Assembly (NCBI RefSeq): GCF_025370785.1
Contig: NZ_JAMXFA010000010.1
Span: forward strand, 101,921-165,920
DNA: 64,000 nucleotides
Direction: 5' to 3'
Source: Laspinema olomoucense D3b
GTDB taxonomy: Bacteria; Cyanobacteriota; Cyanobacteriia; Cyanobacteriales; Laspinemataceae
Shown: piece after piece, positions 36,652 to 44,323 of the stretch
How the letters are laid out: every line of letters starts with the position of its first letter
Position numbering within the stretch: the first letter of the stretch is position 1
The notes under the pieces: model-generated
Database searches by the model: none
Seen by the model: the letters and a program-made list of their open reading frames with translations, nothing else
Told to the model about the DNA's origin: nothing
Made by a program: the position numbers and the translations under genes

Positions 36652-37361
36652 ACCTGAACCCCAAATTGCTTAAACGTGCCATCCCTTATTGGATTGGGGG
36701 ATTAATCTGCTTTGAAGTGGCGATCGTCATCATTTACCTTGGCGGCGTCTTCATCAAACGAGAAGTTTTTCCCCCCTTTGATATGGATGGATTCATGACG
36801 GTTCCCACCCTATTACAAGCCTCGATTCTCTTCCAAATGTCCTTAGTTTATTTGGGGATGTTTTTCTTTTCTCGAAAGTTATCGGAACGTCCTTCCCCGG
36901 CATTTTGGTTCGTGCAATCGGTGTTATTATTTTATGTGGCCTTAGATGAACTGGTCAAACTTCATCTGGGAATGGGTTCATCCAGTTGGATGCCGATTTC
37001 TGGGACAAAATACTGGATTGGAATTTATAGCTTTTTAATTGTGGCGATCGCGGTCTTCTTTTTCCGAGATTTTAAAGCACTCTGGTATGGGTCTCGCAAC
37101 CTAGTCATCCTAGGGTTATCGGGATTGGTTCTGGCACTTATTGGTGCATTTGGGGTGGAGATTTTTAAACATATTGTTTTAAATCGTCTCCTCGCTAAAT
37201 TCTTTTCAGAACGAGAAGTATTAAGCTGGGTAATCGAACAAGTCAGAGTCGCATTCGAGGAATTTTTTGAGATGTTTGGAGAAACCTTGATTTTATATGC
37301 TGTTTTGCTATTTGTGGCGAAGAAAATCGAGCAGAATTCTCAGGGTTTTTTAGTAAAATGA
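36648..37361 (+). CDS. Integral membrane protein, unknown function
   Basis: 237 residues with six likely membrane segments (about 14-33, 56-74, 88-104, 125-141, 153-171 and 217-232). The ATG overlaps the uvrC stop as ATGA, so it is translationally coupled. I see no transporter signature or enzyme motif. The mid-protein LDELVKLH and [20 protein letters not shown] segments hold several acidic residues inside or near the membrane, which is unusual and may be functional. Homologues exist in cyanobacteria as uncharacterised proteins. Its pairing with uvrC could be positional only. Confidence 0.65.
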   Translation: MNLNPKLLKRAIPYWIGGLICFEVAIVIIYLGGVFIKREVFPPFDMDGFMTVPTLLQASILFQMSLVYLGMFFFSRKLSERPSPAFWFVQSVLLFYVALDELVKLHLGMGSSSWMPISGTKYWIGIYSFLIVAIAVFFFRDFKALWYGSRNLVILGLSGLVLALIGAFGVEIFKHIVLNRLLAKFFSEREVLSWVIEQVRVAFEEFFEMFGETLILYAVLLFVAKKIEQNSQGFLVK

Positions 37362-37439
37362 GGAAAGTTTAATTTTTTTTTAGTAAAAGGCTAAAGTTGA
37401 GGGTAAGCGGGTTTATACTCTCATTAATACTGCTCAAAA

Positions 37440-37874
37440 TTATGAGTAAAGGTTATGGTTTGGATCGAGCCAAACAATATAAAAAATATTTTCAATAAAG
37501 AACCCATGAACTCTGCCATATTCGTTAGTAGAAAGCTGAAATAACTGGTAAGGTGTATCTACTAACTGTTCCTCATTAGGAATGCAAAAGCACTTTTCTG
37601 TCACTCTACGGTCACTCCAGTCTAGGGGATGGCATCGTAGATTGGCAGCATTCTTCACTGTAATTTCTGTGAAAGTCATCCTAGAAATATTTTTCAATCT
37701 TTCCAGCAAAACACAAAAATACTTAGCATCCTGATGGTGACATAAAAATTTGGGATGGTTAGTCTGTAAATAGGTAAAGGAAAAGCTGATTCCTTGGGGA
37801 GGATTTAGCTTGGTGGGTGAGATTTTAGATGAAGGATTCGGCGAAATTTTCGTCTTCTTCGGTTTCTTCGGCAT
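37440..37874 (-). CDS. Toxin partner of the Panacea-type antitoxin (candidate)
   Basis: 144 residues. The first 30 residues are Lys/Pro/Ser-rich; the core starts at ISFSFTYLQTN and ends with GRVHGFFIENIFYIVWLDP and NLYS, a pattern found in small cyanobacterial proteins next to DUF4065 genes. Its start lies 50 bases inside the antitoxin gene (37825-37874), so the two reading frames overlap and translation is likely coupled. In known Panacea systems the neighbour is a toxin of varied mechanism. This one has no recognisable catalytic motif, and the mechanism is not known. Confidence 0.6.
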   Translation of the reverse strand: MPKKPKKTKISPNPSSKISPTKLNPPQGISFSFTYLQTNHPKFLCHHQDAKYFCVLLERLKNISRMTFTEITVKNAANLRCHPLDWSDRRVTEKCFCIPNEEQLVDTPYQLFQLSTNEYGRVHGFFIENIFYIVWLDPNHNLYS

Positions 37875-38310
37875 GAGATGCGTAATAGTCTTTCATCCAC
37901 TCTTTCTTAATGATATCCGTTGACGGAGCATCAAGTGGTAAATTGCCACGAGCAAGTTTCCAAGGATCTTCTTGATGAGTCATGAGTTCTAACTCGTAAG
38001 CATCGCACCAAAAGTAAACATCTGCTATTTCTTTAAGAAACTTTTCAAGGGATGGGTCGAGAGTGGGTTTCGCAACATTCTCGATAATCGGTTTCCAGCT
38101 AAAAGACTCGTATTTTTGATACAAAGTTGGCAAAACTGGACCGTGAATCCATGCTTCAAAGTCTTCCTCAAATAAAGGAGAGTCTTCAAGTGCCAAATGC
38201 CATGCCTGAGCATAGTAAACTAGCTTTTGTAGCTTCAGGTTGCTGAGAAAAGAGCCAGTTTCATTGGCTAACCAAATAAAGTAATTGGCTACTGCAAAGG
38301 GACTTACCAT
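37825..38310 (-). CDS. Panacea/DUF4065 domain antitoxin (SocA/GepA-like)
   Basis: 161 residues. The family signature is seen in VANYFIWLANETGSFLSNLKLQKLVYYAQAWHLAL (about 7-41, given here only by region), with NLKLQKLVYYAQAWHL as the diagnostic stretch, followed by FEAWIHGPVLPTLYQKYE (about 50-67). The Panacea domain acts as an antitoxin that neutralises unrelated toxins through direct binding. The C-terminus is acidic (EETEEDENFAE). The toxin candidate starts inside it. The ATG at 38310 is in good context. Confidence 0.88.
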   Translation of the reverse strand: MVSPFAVANYFIWLANETGSFLSNLKLQKLVYYAQAWHLALEDSPLFEEDFEAWIHGPVLPTLYQKYESFSWKPIIENVAKPTLDPSLEKFLKEIADVYFWCDAYELELMTHQEDPWKLARGNLPLDAPSTDIIKKEWMKDYYASHAEETEEDENFAESFI

Positions 38311-38403
38311 ATTTAAGTATCAGGTTTCTTTTGAACTCCTTTTTCTATTTTACCATAAACTTTCGCTTTAGGCATAAAAATTTTTATTGAAACGGAGGCA
38401 AAT

Positions 38404-38961
38404 CTACGGATCCATGCCGAGATAGAGTTCACCGATCGCCAACTCTAGGTTAAGACTTTTCAGAACAATGAGATCGCCTTCTCCATAGACTTCAGTTTCC
38501 CAGGTATCTGGACCCGTAAGGCGGCGGCATTCTACTCGCTGGGTTTCCTGGGAAATTAGAATGTATTCTTCTAAAGTATCAATCTTTTGATAATCGGTGA
38601 ATTTCTCCCCTAAGTCAAAGGTTTGGGTACTGGAGGAGAGGACTTCGGCGATGAGTTTAGGATAGCGTTTGGCATAGCGATCGCTGCGATCTCGCGGGTC
38701 GCAAGTCCCAAAGGCATCAGGATAGTAATAAAACTCATTTTGATAATTGACTTTAACGTTCCCGGAATAAAACCGACAGTCGGGGGAGTTTCGCAAATGC
38801 GAGTTAATCAGGTAGAGAAGATTTTGAGCAATGCGATCGTGATTATCGGTTCCGCCTGCCATTGCATAGACTAAACCGCGTCGATATTCATGACGAATGG
38901 GGTTTTGGCGTTCGATTTCGAGATATTCTTCAGGATTGATGTAGTTGGGGACAGCAATCAT
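38404..38961 (-). CDS. Uma2-family PD-(D/E)XK nuclease-like protein
   Basis: 186 residues from the ATG at 38961, which has GGAGG 8 bases upstream (an in-frame TTG 5 codons earlier would include that site). Features: NPIRHEYRRGLVYAMAGGTDNH at the start, VNYQNEFYYYPDAFGTCD (catalytic Asp), YPKLIAEVLSSSTQTFD (Glu of the E-x-K-like site), and EYILISQETQRVEC. The DUF820/Uma2 family has a restriction-endonuclease fold; its role is not known. It sits between the Panacea pair and the giant helicase gene, all in one orientation. Confidence 0.87.
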   Translation of the reverse strand: MIAVPNYINPEEYLEIERQNPIRHEYRRGLVYAMAGGTDNHDRIAQNLLYLINSHLRNSPDCRFYSGNVKVNYQNEFYYYPDAFGTCDPRDRSDRYAKRYPKLIAEVLSSSTQTFDLGEKFTDYQKIDTLEEYILISQETQRVECRRLTGPDTWETEVYGEGDLIVLKSLNLELAIGELYLGMDP

Positions 38962-39087
38962 CAATGTTGCCTCCAAAAGGTGATTGACTTTAATTCAATT
39001 ATAGCACTTAGCTGAACGTTAGTAACACATTTTAAGGGTTGTAGGGTGCGATTTACACGCGCTGCCAAAATTAAAATTAATATTAAA

Positions 39088-42000
39088 TTATTCTCCCTCC
39101 CGTGATAAAATTAAATTCAATACATTTAACTCATGAGAATTTAACAAATACTTATCAGAAAACATTTTAGCTCGCATTTGCTCTAAGCTGTAACTTCTAA
39201 ACAGTAAAAAAGGAAATTCTCGGTATTTGCGACCGATGGGTAAGGTGTTGTAAGCGGGATAGAGGGAGTGGAGGTAGCGCGAGAGTAAGGTTCTAAATTC
39301 TTGGTCTTCTTCTTCCTGGGGTTCTTCTTTGAAATACTCGGCGATCGCCTCTTTGGCAATGAAGTTAAACAATGGCATTAGATAATATTGGTCGGGGTTA
39401 TTGCTATATTGTTCAAACCATTGAGTCCGAGTTGCTTCCCTGCGGAGTAATTCCACTAACTCAACTGCACCCCCACGGATGGCCGATCGCAGATTCTCGG
39501 GATATTCCAAACTCTTACTAACGGCAAACATCTTGTTAATTAAGTCGTCGGTGGCATAGCGGCGAATCTGCTTTTCTAAGCGAATTTCATAACTTTCTTC
39601 TAACCTTTGATGAATCGGAACAATCAGTAAACTTCCCACCAAATGACCGGGTTCAATATTGCCAAGGTCTAAAAGTTGGTCGAGGCGGTTACAGTATTGG
39701 GGAAATTGGGTATTGAATTCTTCCCGTAAGGAAAGATAGGACTTCTGCATAGTTTCCTCGGTCCCAGTTTCATCCATTAAGATAAATTCGGCATGACTCA
39801 GAAGACCTTCCAAACTGGTAAAAATATCCCGCAAAATTCGATGACTCGGTTTCTGGCGATATTCAGTTTTGAGTTCTCGAATCAGGTGGGTGATTTGACC
39901 ACTCAAGGTCATTCCAGCAGTAGAAACCGATTTACCGCCAATGGGAATAATTAGACAATCTTTTCTCCCCAAGGGTCCGGACCCGAAAATCCGCGTCATC
40001 ATGGAAAGTTTCAGAATCAGCAAGATATTTAAGAGATTCAAGATGCTTTCTTGCATCGAGAGTTGCCGTTCGGTTTCGTCATCCAGGGTGGGAAATTCCG
40101 GGTCAGTGGAGGGATAGTAAACCGCGCGATCGCCTAAGTAAAAAATTAAAGATTTCTCTTCCGTATCCAGGGTTTGCCGGACTCCATTTTCCTCATATTC
40201 TCCCCTAGCGCGATAAATCACCTGAATCACTTCCATGAGATTTTGCTCAATCTGAAACCGGGGAATTTCAACTAAAATATGTTGCGCTTTGGGAAAGGAT
40301 AATCCCCGACTGGCGGAGGAAGTCATAAACACGACTTTGACATCTTGTTTATAGGTCTGAATTCTGATTTTTTCAGCATCAGACAGACTGGCATGAATTT
40401 CCAGGTAATCCCTGTAGGGTTCAAATTCACCTCGACGTTTGCGAAGGGTTTCTATGAGTTCTTGCAACCGTTTTTTATCCTGAATGTAGACAAGAATTTG
40501 ACGGGAATCCGGTTGGGTTAATAACTGATAAATATCTTCAGCAAGTCGAGTTTGCATCTTTTCGACTAAGGTGCGCTTTTCTGATTGAAACAGATTAGAG
40601 GTAAATTTTACGGATTCGATAAAAATTTTATAAGTAATGTTCAATTCCCTGGCGGGGTAGGAGTTGGTATTAATCGCACAAGCGCGTAAGTGCTGAAACT
40701 GGAAGGTCTCGATGGTGAGAGGGTTTGGAGACTGTTTAGCAAGGCGAAAATAGATTTTATCCGGTTCGGGAGAAGGTTGAGATAAGTGTTGGGTAATCAC
40801 GTCTTTATCTACAATTGACGCATCTGCTACAATCACTTTGGTATTAAATCCATGTTCGGGGTTTGTGAGTTCATAGTCGTGCAAAAATTTACTAATGCCT
40901 TGCAAGAAGTGAACGCCGCTATCATCCCCGGTGATTTCATCAATCATAATAAATAGATGTTTGATGCGGTTCGAGATTTGGCGCATTTTGGCCGGGATGA
41001 CTTCTTTATCTCGTTCGTTATAGGCACTTTTAAAGATGTGATTCAAATGTTTCAGGGTGGTGTTTCCGGGGGTGGTGACGCGCAAGGATTGGATTGAGAC
41101 AGTGGCGAGGATTTGGTTGGAGAGTTGATCGGCGACTGCGGTATGAATTCCAGCACAAATACTGGAAAGCACTCCGGCAGTTTTGGTCCCGCGATCGCGA
41201 ATGTGATCGGCGGCAATTTGATGTAACCGGGAGGACTGATGCTGACTCCTTGGCGATCGCAGTTCCTGATCGGCAGAAATAAAATCTACCGCTTTGGCAG
41301 TAAATGTATCTCGCCGGGAGTTGGTGTGATATCGAACTGTGGGAAATCCGCCATTTTCCTGGATCATCACGGCGTTACTGGTGAGACACCAGAGGCGATC
41401 GTCACACAGGTTGCCAGAGGATGCCGATTTAAACTTATCAATAATATCTAAATTGACTTGTTTCCGGGGACTGACATAAAGGAATAAGAATCCTTCCTCA
41501 AAGTGCGACTGTAGAAAATTGGCGATCGCTGTGGTTTTACCAATTCCCGGATTTCCGGTTAAAAACAGATAAATTTCCTGTGAAGTTAGCGCTTTTTGAA
41601 TTAGTTCGGCGTGTCCATTTCGCAGGGTCAATCCCTCCGGTAAACCCAAGGGAGTTGCCAACTCGCGAGGAATAATCCCCACAGAGTTAAAAAATCCTTG
41701 AATTCGTTCTTGATGAATCACTTCGGTGATACCCGGTCCGCTTAGTTGGGGACTAGACAATTTGTCCACCAATTGTTGACCCTCAATAAAACTTTTTGCA
41801 GCACTTCGCTGAATTTGTTTGAGGACATTTTTTCGCGCTGTTTTAATTTCTTGCTGTTTCGGTTCCTTCTTATAGATTTCGGCACAAGTTGCCAACAACT
41901 GGAGATTGTCTGGACGCAGGGAGATGGTTCCGATATGGCGATCGCTATATCCCACGACATTGAAAACCAAGGAAGCGGATTCTGGCAACAGGCCATATTC

Positions 42001-42807
42001 CTGCAAAAATCCATAGAAACTATGCGCATAGGAACCGGCCTGAATTAACTTGGTACTTTCTTTATCCCGGCGTTTAAATGCCGTTAAATATTGCCGTAAA
42101 TCTTTCGATAAATCCAAGTCTAACCCGGGACTGCTGCCTGTATCCAGGCGCAACTTAGAAAAAACACTTTTAGACCGCAAGTACCCCAACTCTCCCCTCA
42201 GCATTTGCCGCAAGACTTCCACATCATCCAAGGGAACAATATCCTCAGCAGATTGCACCGAAAATACGGATAAATCTACACATAAAATCCGGAACTCCTG
42301 ACCATAGCGCAAGAACATTAAAGTATCGGACTGCAAAAACTCTCCCCCTTTCCCCTGTCCGGAATATTGGTAAATAATCCGCTGAATTTGCCGCGAATCA
42401 AGGGTTTCAAACTGGGATAAGACCTGGGTGAAATGTTCTTTAGAATCTTTGGTGGAAGTGCCAATGCTGTTATCCCCAACAAAACTGCATTGATAGTAGA
42501 GGATTTCCAGTTGCCGTTTGAGGCCATCTTCCTGGGAGTTCAGATATTCCCCAAAGAAATTCAACCCCGACAGAAACCCCTTCTGGATAAAAAAGCGACT
42601 CCATTTTTCCAAGATTTCTCGGTTCTGCGGTGCGATCGCCTCATGTTTTTCCGCGATTCGCTTGACCATTTTCGGTAATTTGAGTCCCTGCAAATCCTGG
42701 CGATACAAGTCTTTGAAATGGTGTTTAATTTTATGGTGTTTCAAATAGGCCAAAATGCCAATATTAAACCCCACTTCAAACAATCGACCTAATTCTTCTG
42801 CTATCAT
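39088..42807 (-). CDS. Giant SF2-like helicase/ATPase of unknown family
   Basis: 1239 residues. Residues 1-370 are unassigned; SDTLMFLRYGQEFRILCVD at 160-178 could be a decayed PD-(D/E)XK site, since the expected Lys is absent. Walker A: TGNPGIGKTT (417-426). Walker B: MIDEIT (621-626), with an unusually long spacing of about 200 residues. Helicase C core: ILVYIQDKKRL (771-781), EIHASLSDAEK (803-813), VVFMTSSASRGLSFP (825-839), and arginine-finger motif VI QVIYRARG (862-869). Residues 900-1239 are mostly helical and unassigned. It looks like an ATP-driven nucleic-acid motor in a mobile defence context. The start at 42807 has no strong ribosome site in view. Confidence 0.75.
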   Translation of the reverse strand: MIAEELGRLFEVGFNIGILAYLKHHKIKHHFKDLYRQDLQGLKLPKMVKRIAEKHEAIAPQNREILEKWSRFFIQKGFLSGLNFFGEYLNSQEDGLKRQLEILYYQCSFVGDNSIGTSTKDSKEHFTQVLSQFETLDSRQIQRIIYQYSGQGKGGEFLQSDTLMFLRYGQEFRILCVDLSVFSVQSAEDIVPLDDVEVLRQMLRGELGYLRSKSVFSKLRLDTGSSPGLDLDLSKDLRQYLTAFKRRDKESTKLIQAGSYAHSFYGFLQEYGLLPESASLVFNVVGYSDRHIGTISLRPDNLQLLATCAEIYKKEPKQQEIKTARKNVLKQIQRSAAKSFIEGQQLVDKLSSPQLSGPGITEVIHQERIQGFFNSVGIIPRELATPLGLPEGLTLRNGHAELIQKALTSQEIYLFLTGNPGIGKTTAIANFLQSHFEEGFLFLYVSPRKQVNLDIIDKFKSASSGNLCDDRLWCLTSNAVMIQENGGFPTVRYHTNSRRDTFTAKAVDFISADQELRSPRSQHQSSRLHQIAADHIRDRGTKTAGVLSSICAGIHTAVADQLSNQILATVSIQSLRVTTPGNTTLKHLNHIFKSAYNERDKEVIPAKMRQISNRIKHLFIMIDEITGDDSGVHFLQGISKFLHDYELTNPEHGFNTKVIVADASIVDKDVITQHLSQPSPEPDKIYFRLAKQSPNPLTIETFQFQHLRACAINTNSYPARELNITYKIFIESVKFTSNLFQSEKRTLVEKMQTRLAEDIYQLLTQPDSRQILVYIQDKKRLQELIETLRKRRGEFEPYRDYLEIHASLSDAEKIRIQTYKQDVKVVFMTSSASRGLSFPKAQHILVEIPRFQIEQNLMEVIQVIYRARGEYEENGVRQTLDTEEKSLIFYLGDRAVYYPSTDPEFPTLDDETERQLSMQESILNLLNILLILKLSMMTRIFGSGPLGRKDCLIIPIGGKSVSTAGMTLSGQITHLIRELKTEYRQKPSHRILRDIFTSLEGLLSHAEFILMDETGTEETMQKSYLSLREEFNTQFPQYCNRLDQLLDLGNIEPGHLVGSLLIVPIHQRLEESYEIRLEKQIRRYATDDLINKMFAVSKSLEYPENLRSAIRGGAVELVELLRREATRTQWFEQYSNNPDQYYLMPLFNFIAKEAIAEYFKEEPQEEEDQEFRTLLSRYLHSLYPAYNTLPIGRKYREFPFLLFRSYSLEQMRAKMFSDKYLLNSHELNVLNLILSREGE

Positions 42808-42885
42808 CTACTTGATATGACTCCTGATAGTAATCGTTATCTCATGTTTGTCTCGATCATCCACGGTGACCTAACCCCCCAACCC

Positions 42886-42910
42886 CCTTCCCTTGTAGGG
42901 AAGGGGGAGA
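42886..42910. terminator. Palindrome between the helicase and the gene upstream
   Basis: CCCCCTTCCC and GGGAAGGGGG enclose TTGTA, a 10-bp perfect stem. No T-run follows on the minus strand, so it may be a dispersed repeat. It lies in the 154-bp gap between the 197-residue gene and the helicase gene. Confidence 0.55.
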
Positions 42911-42961
42911 AGAGGAAGAAAGAAAGAAAGGGTTTTTGAGGTTAATTCACCCAACTCATCC

Positions 42962-43555
42962 TCAATATCCCATTTCCACTTTTTTTGCTTCACCGTGTAA
43001 CTTGCTGTACTCTAACCCGGTTAACACCTGATGTTCATCTTTTGGGTCAATTTCCAAGGCAAAAAATCGACTTTTAATTTCCCACTCAACCCAAGCGACT
43101 GGATGCTGATACAGTCCTTCAATGAAAAAATCATTTAGAGGTTCAATGAAAAAATCATTTAGAGGTTCATCGACGGAAAACACCTCCTCAATTTCTTGGG
43201 GGGTCTGATTTGGATCCGGGACAAACTGCTGAGAACCCGGCGGATCTTCATAGTATCTATTCATCTGGAGTATCGAGGTTTGGACTTCTTTAAAAATGCA
43301 AGTACATCTTTTAGGCCAAAAAATAATACTGGATTCATTACTGGGTGGATTAAGGGGATGACCTTGCAGAATCCCTAAGTTTTTAACTTGGATTAATAGG
43401 TTGGAAAATTTATAATAATAAAAAGCATGAAAATTAAAACTGTGTTCTTTTTTATGAAAATTAAACCCGAGTTTTTTTTTCGGTTCCCATTTGAAACCGA
43501 GGATATCGCATTCCGTAAAATGCAGATAATCAAAGTAATTATTTATTTTAGTCAT
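42962..43555 (-). CDS. Small protein coupled to the methyltransferase-like toxin (possible antidote)
   Basis: 197 residues, no recognised family. Aromatic-rich N-terminal half (FDYLHFTECDILGFKWEPKK, FNFHAFYYYKFSNLLIQVK). Middle and end are acidic. A perfect 24-bp tandem duplication (near 43122-43167) repeats EPLNDFFI twice. The start codon overlaps the stop of the upstream gene as TAATG, a mark of translational coupling, so the two probably act together; in toxin-immunity pairs this is the immunity position. It starts with MTKINNYFDYL; no signal peptide. AT-rich codon use suggests transfer. Confidence 0.55.
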   Translation of the reverse strand: MTKINNYFDYLHFTECDILGFKWEPKKKLGFNFHKKEHSFNFHAFYYYKFSNLLIQVKNLGILQGHPLNPPSNESSIIFWPKRCTCIFKEVQTSILQMNRYYEDPPGSQQFVPDPNQTPQEIEEVFSVDEPLNDFFIEPLNDFFIEGLYQHPVAWVEWEIKSRFFALEIDPKDEHQVLTGLEYSKLHGEAKKVEMGY

Positions 43556-44028
43556 TACACTTTCTCCAAAATTGTTGTTGTTACTGACCGGGTACGGATT
43601 ACCTCTCCAGTAGTTCGCCGAAAGGTTTGATGAGTAAATCTTGCCTCAAGTTGTCCTTTTAATTGCACAACTTGCAATCCTAATTGAACCAATGCTGTAT
43701 CGCCTAAATTTTTTCTGGTGGTCGGATCCGGTACTTTTCCAAAGGGGTTTCCTTTAGTGGCATTGATATAAATCCGGCCTCCTGGTTTTAATATCATTGC
43801 GGCCTGTTCTAAAAATGGAGATTGAGGACCACTAACAACAATCTCGCTAACACTACCTGGTGGGAAAATTTGACCCAAGTCCTCAACAGATGCTTTGATA
43901 CCCGATTCGGCGACACAATCTACATTGATGGCATCGAGTATTTGGGACGTTGTACCCCCAAATAAATCCACGAGAAGAGGTTCTCCTAATGCGATTTTTT
44001 GACGGACTAGCCCCACACCCTGACTCAC
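43555..44028 (-). CDS. Methyltransferase-fold toxin-like module
   Basis: 157 residues. It resembles the compact SAM-methyltransferase-like C-terminal toxin domains of bacterial polymorphic toxins: PLLVDLFGGTTSQILDAINVD (near 18-38), a GSVSEIVVSGPQSPFLEQA block (58-76), LKPGGRIYINATKG (82-95), and TFRRTTGEVIRTRSVTTTIL near the end. Here the module stands alone, with no delivery domain, N-terminal repeats or signal peptide, so it may be a detached cassette or a small effector. The downstream gene overlaps by TAATG. The leading GVGLVRQKIALGE is short for a full methyltransferase; it could also have another role. Confidence 0.6.
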   Translation of the reverse strand: MSQGVGLVRQKIALGEPLLVDLFGGTTSQILDAINVDCVAESGIKASVEDLGQIFPPGSVSEIVVSGPQSPFLEQAAMILKPGGRIYINATKGNPFGKVPDPTTRKNLGDTALVQLGLQVVQLKGQLEARFTHQTFRRTTGEVIRTRSVTTTILEKV

Positions 44029-44095
44029 CGTTAAAGACTGATTTTCTGGTTGTATCTTTCTCCCTCCTCTCTATTGACTCTGACTCATTATATCA

Positions 44096-44215
44096 TCATC
44101 TCAAGTCCAATTAATTCCTCATCAACGCCAGACTTTTAGTCCAGATGGATTCGGTCCCTGCCTTGGGAATGACAGCGGAGTGTGCTTGATGAGCAAATAA
44201 TCGGACTTGATATGA
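44096..44215. repeat. 120-bp MITE-like element
   Basis: Ends are imperfect inverted repeats of about 30 bp: TCATCTCAAGTCCAATTAAT (left) and, as reverse complement of the right end, TCATATCAAGTCCGATTATT, with about 26 of 30 identities. The inner 60 bp holds no gene. It lies between the toxin-like gene and the 1008-residue gene, in the likely promoter region of the former. Confidence 0.65.
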
Positions 44216-44323
44216 GTCAATAACTTGAATTGTTTCAGCAAAATGTGGGACAGGGGATTGGGTTACCCCTGATGACTATTATAGTAGACCCAGAAACTTG
44301 CCGTCCCTTCAATCTATAGAAAA

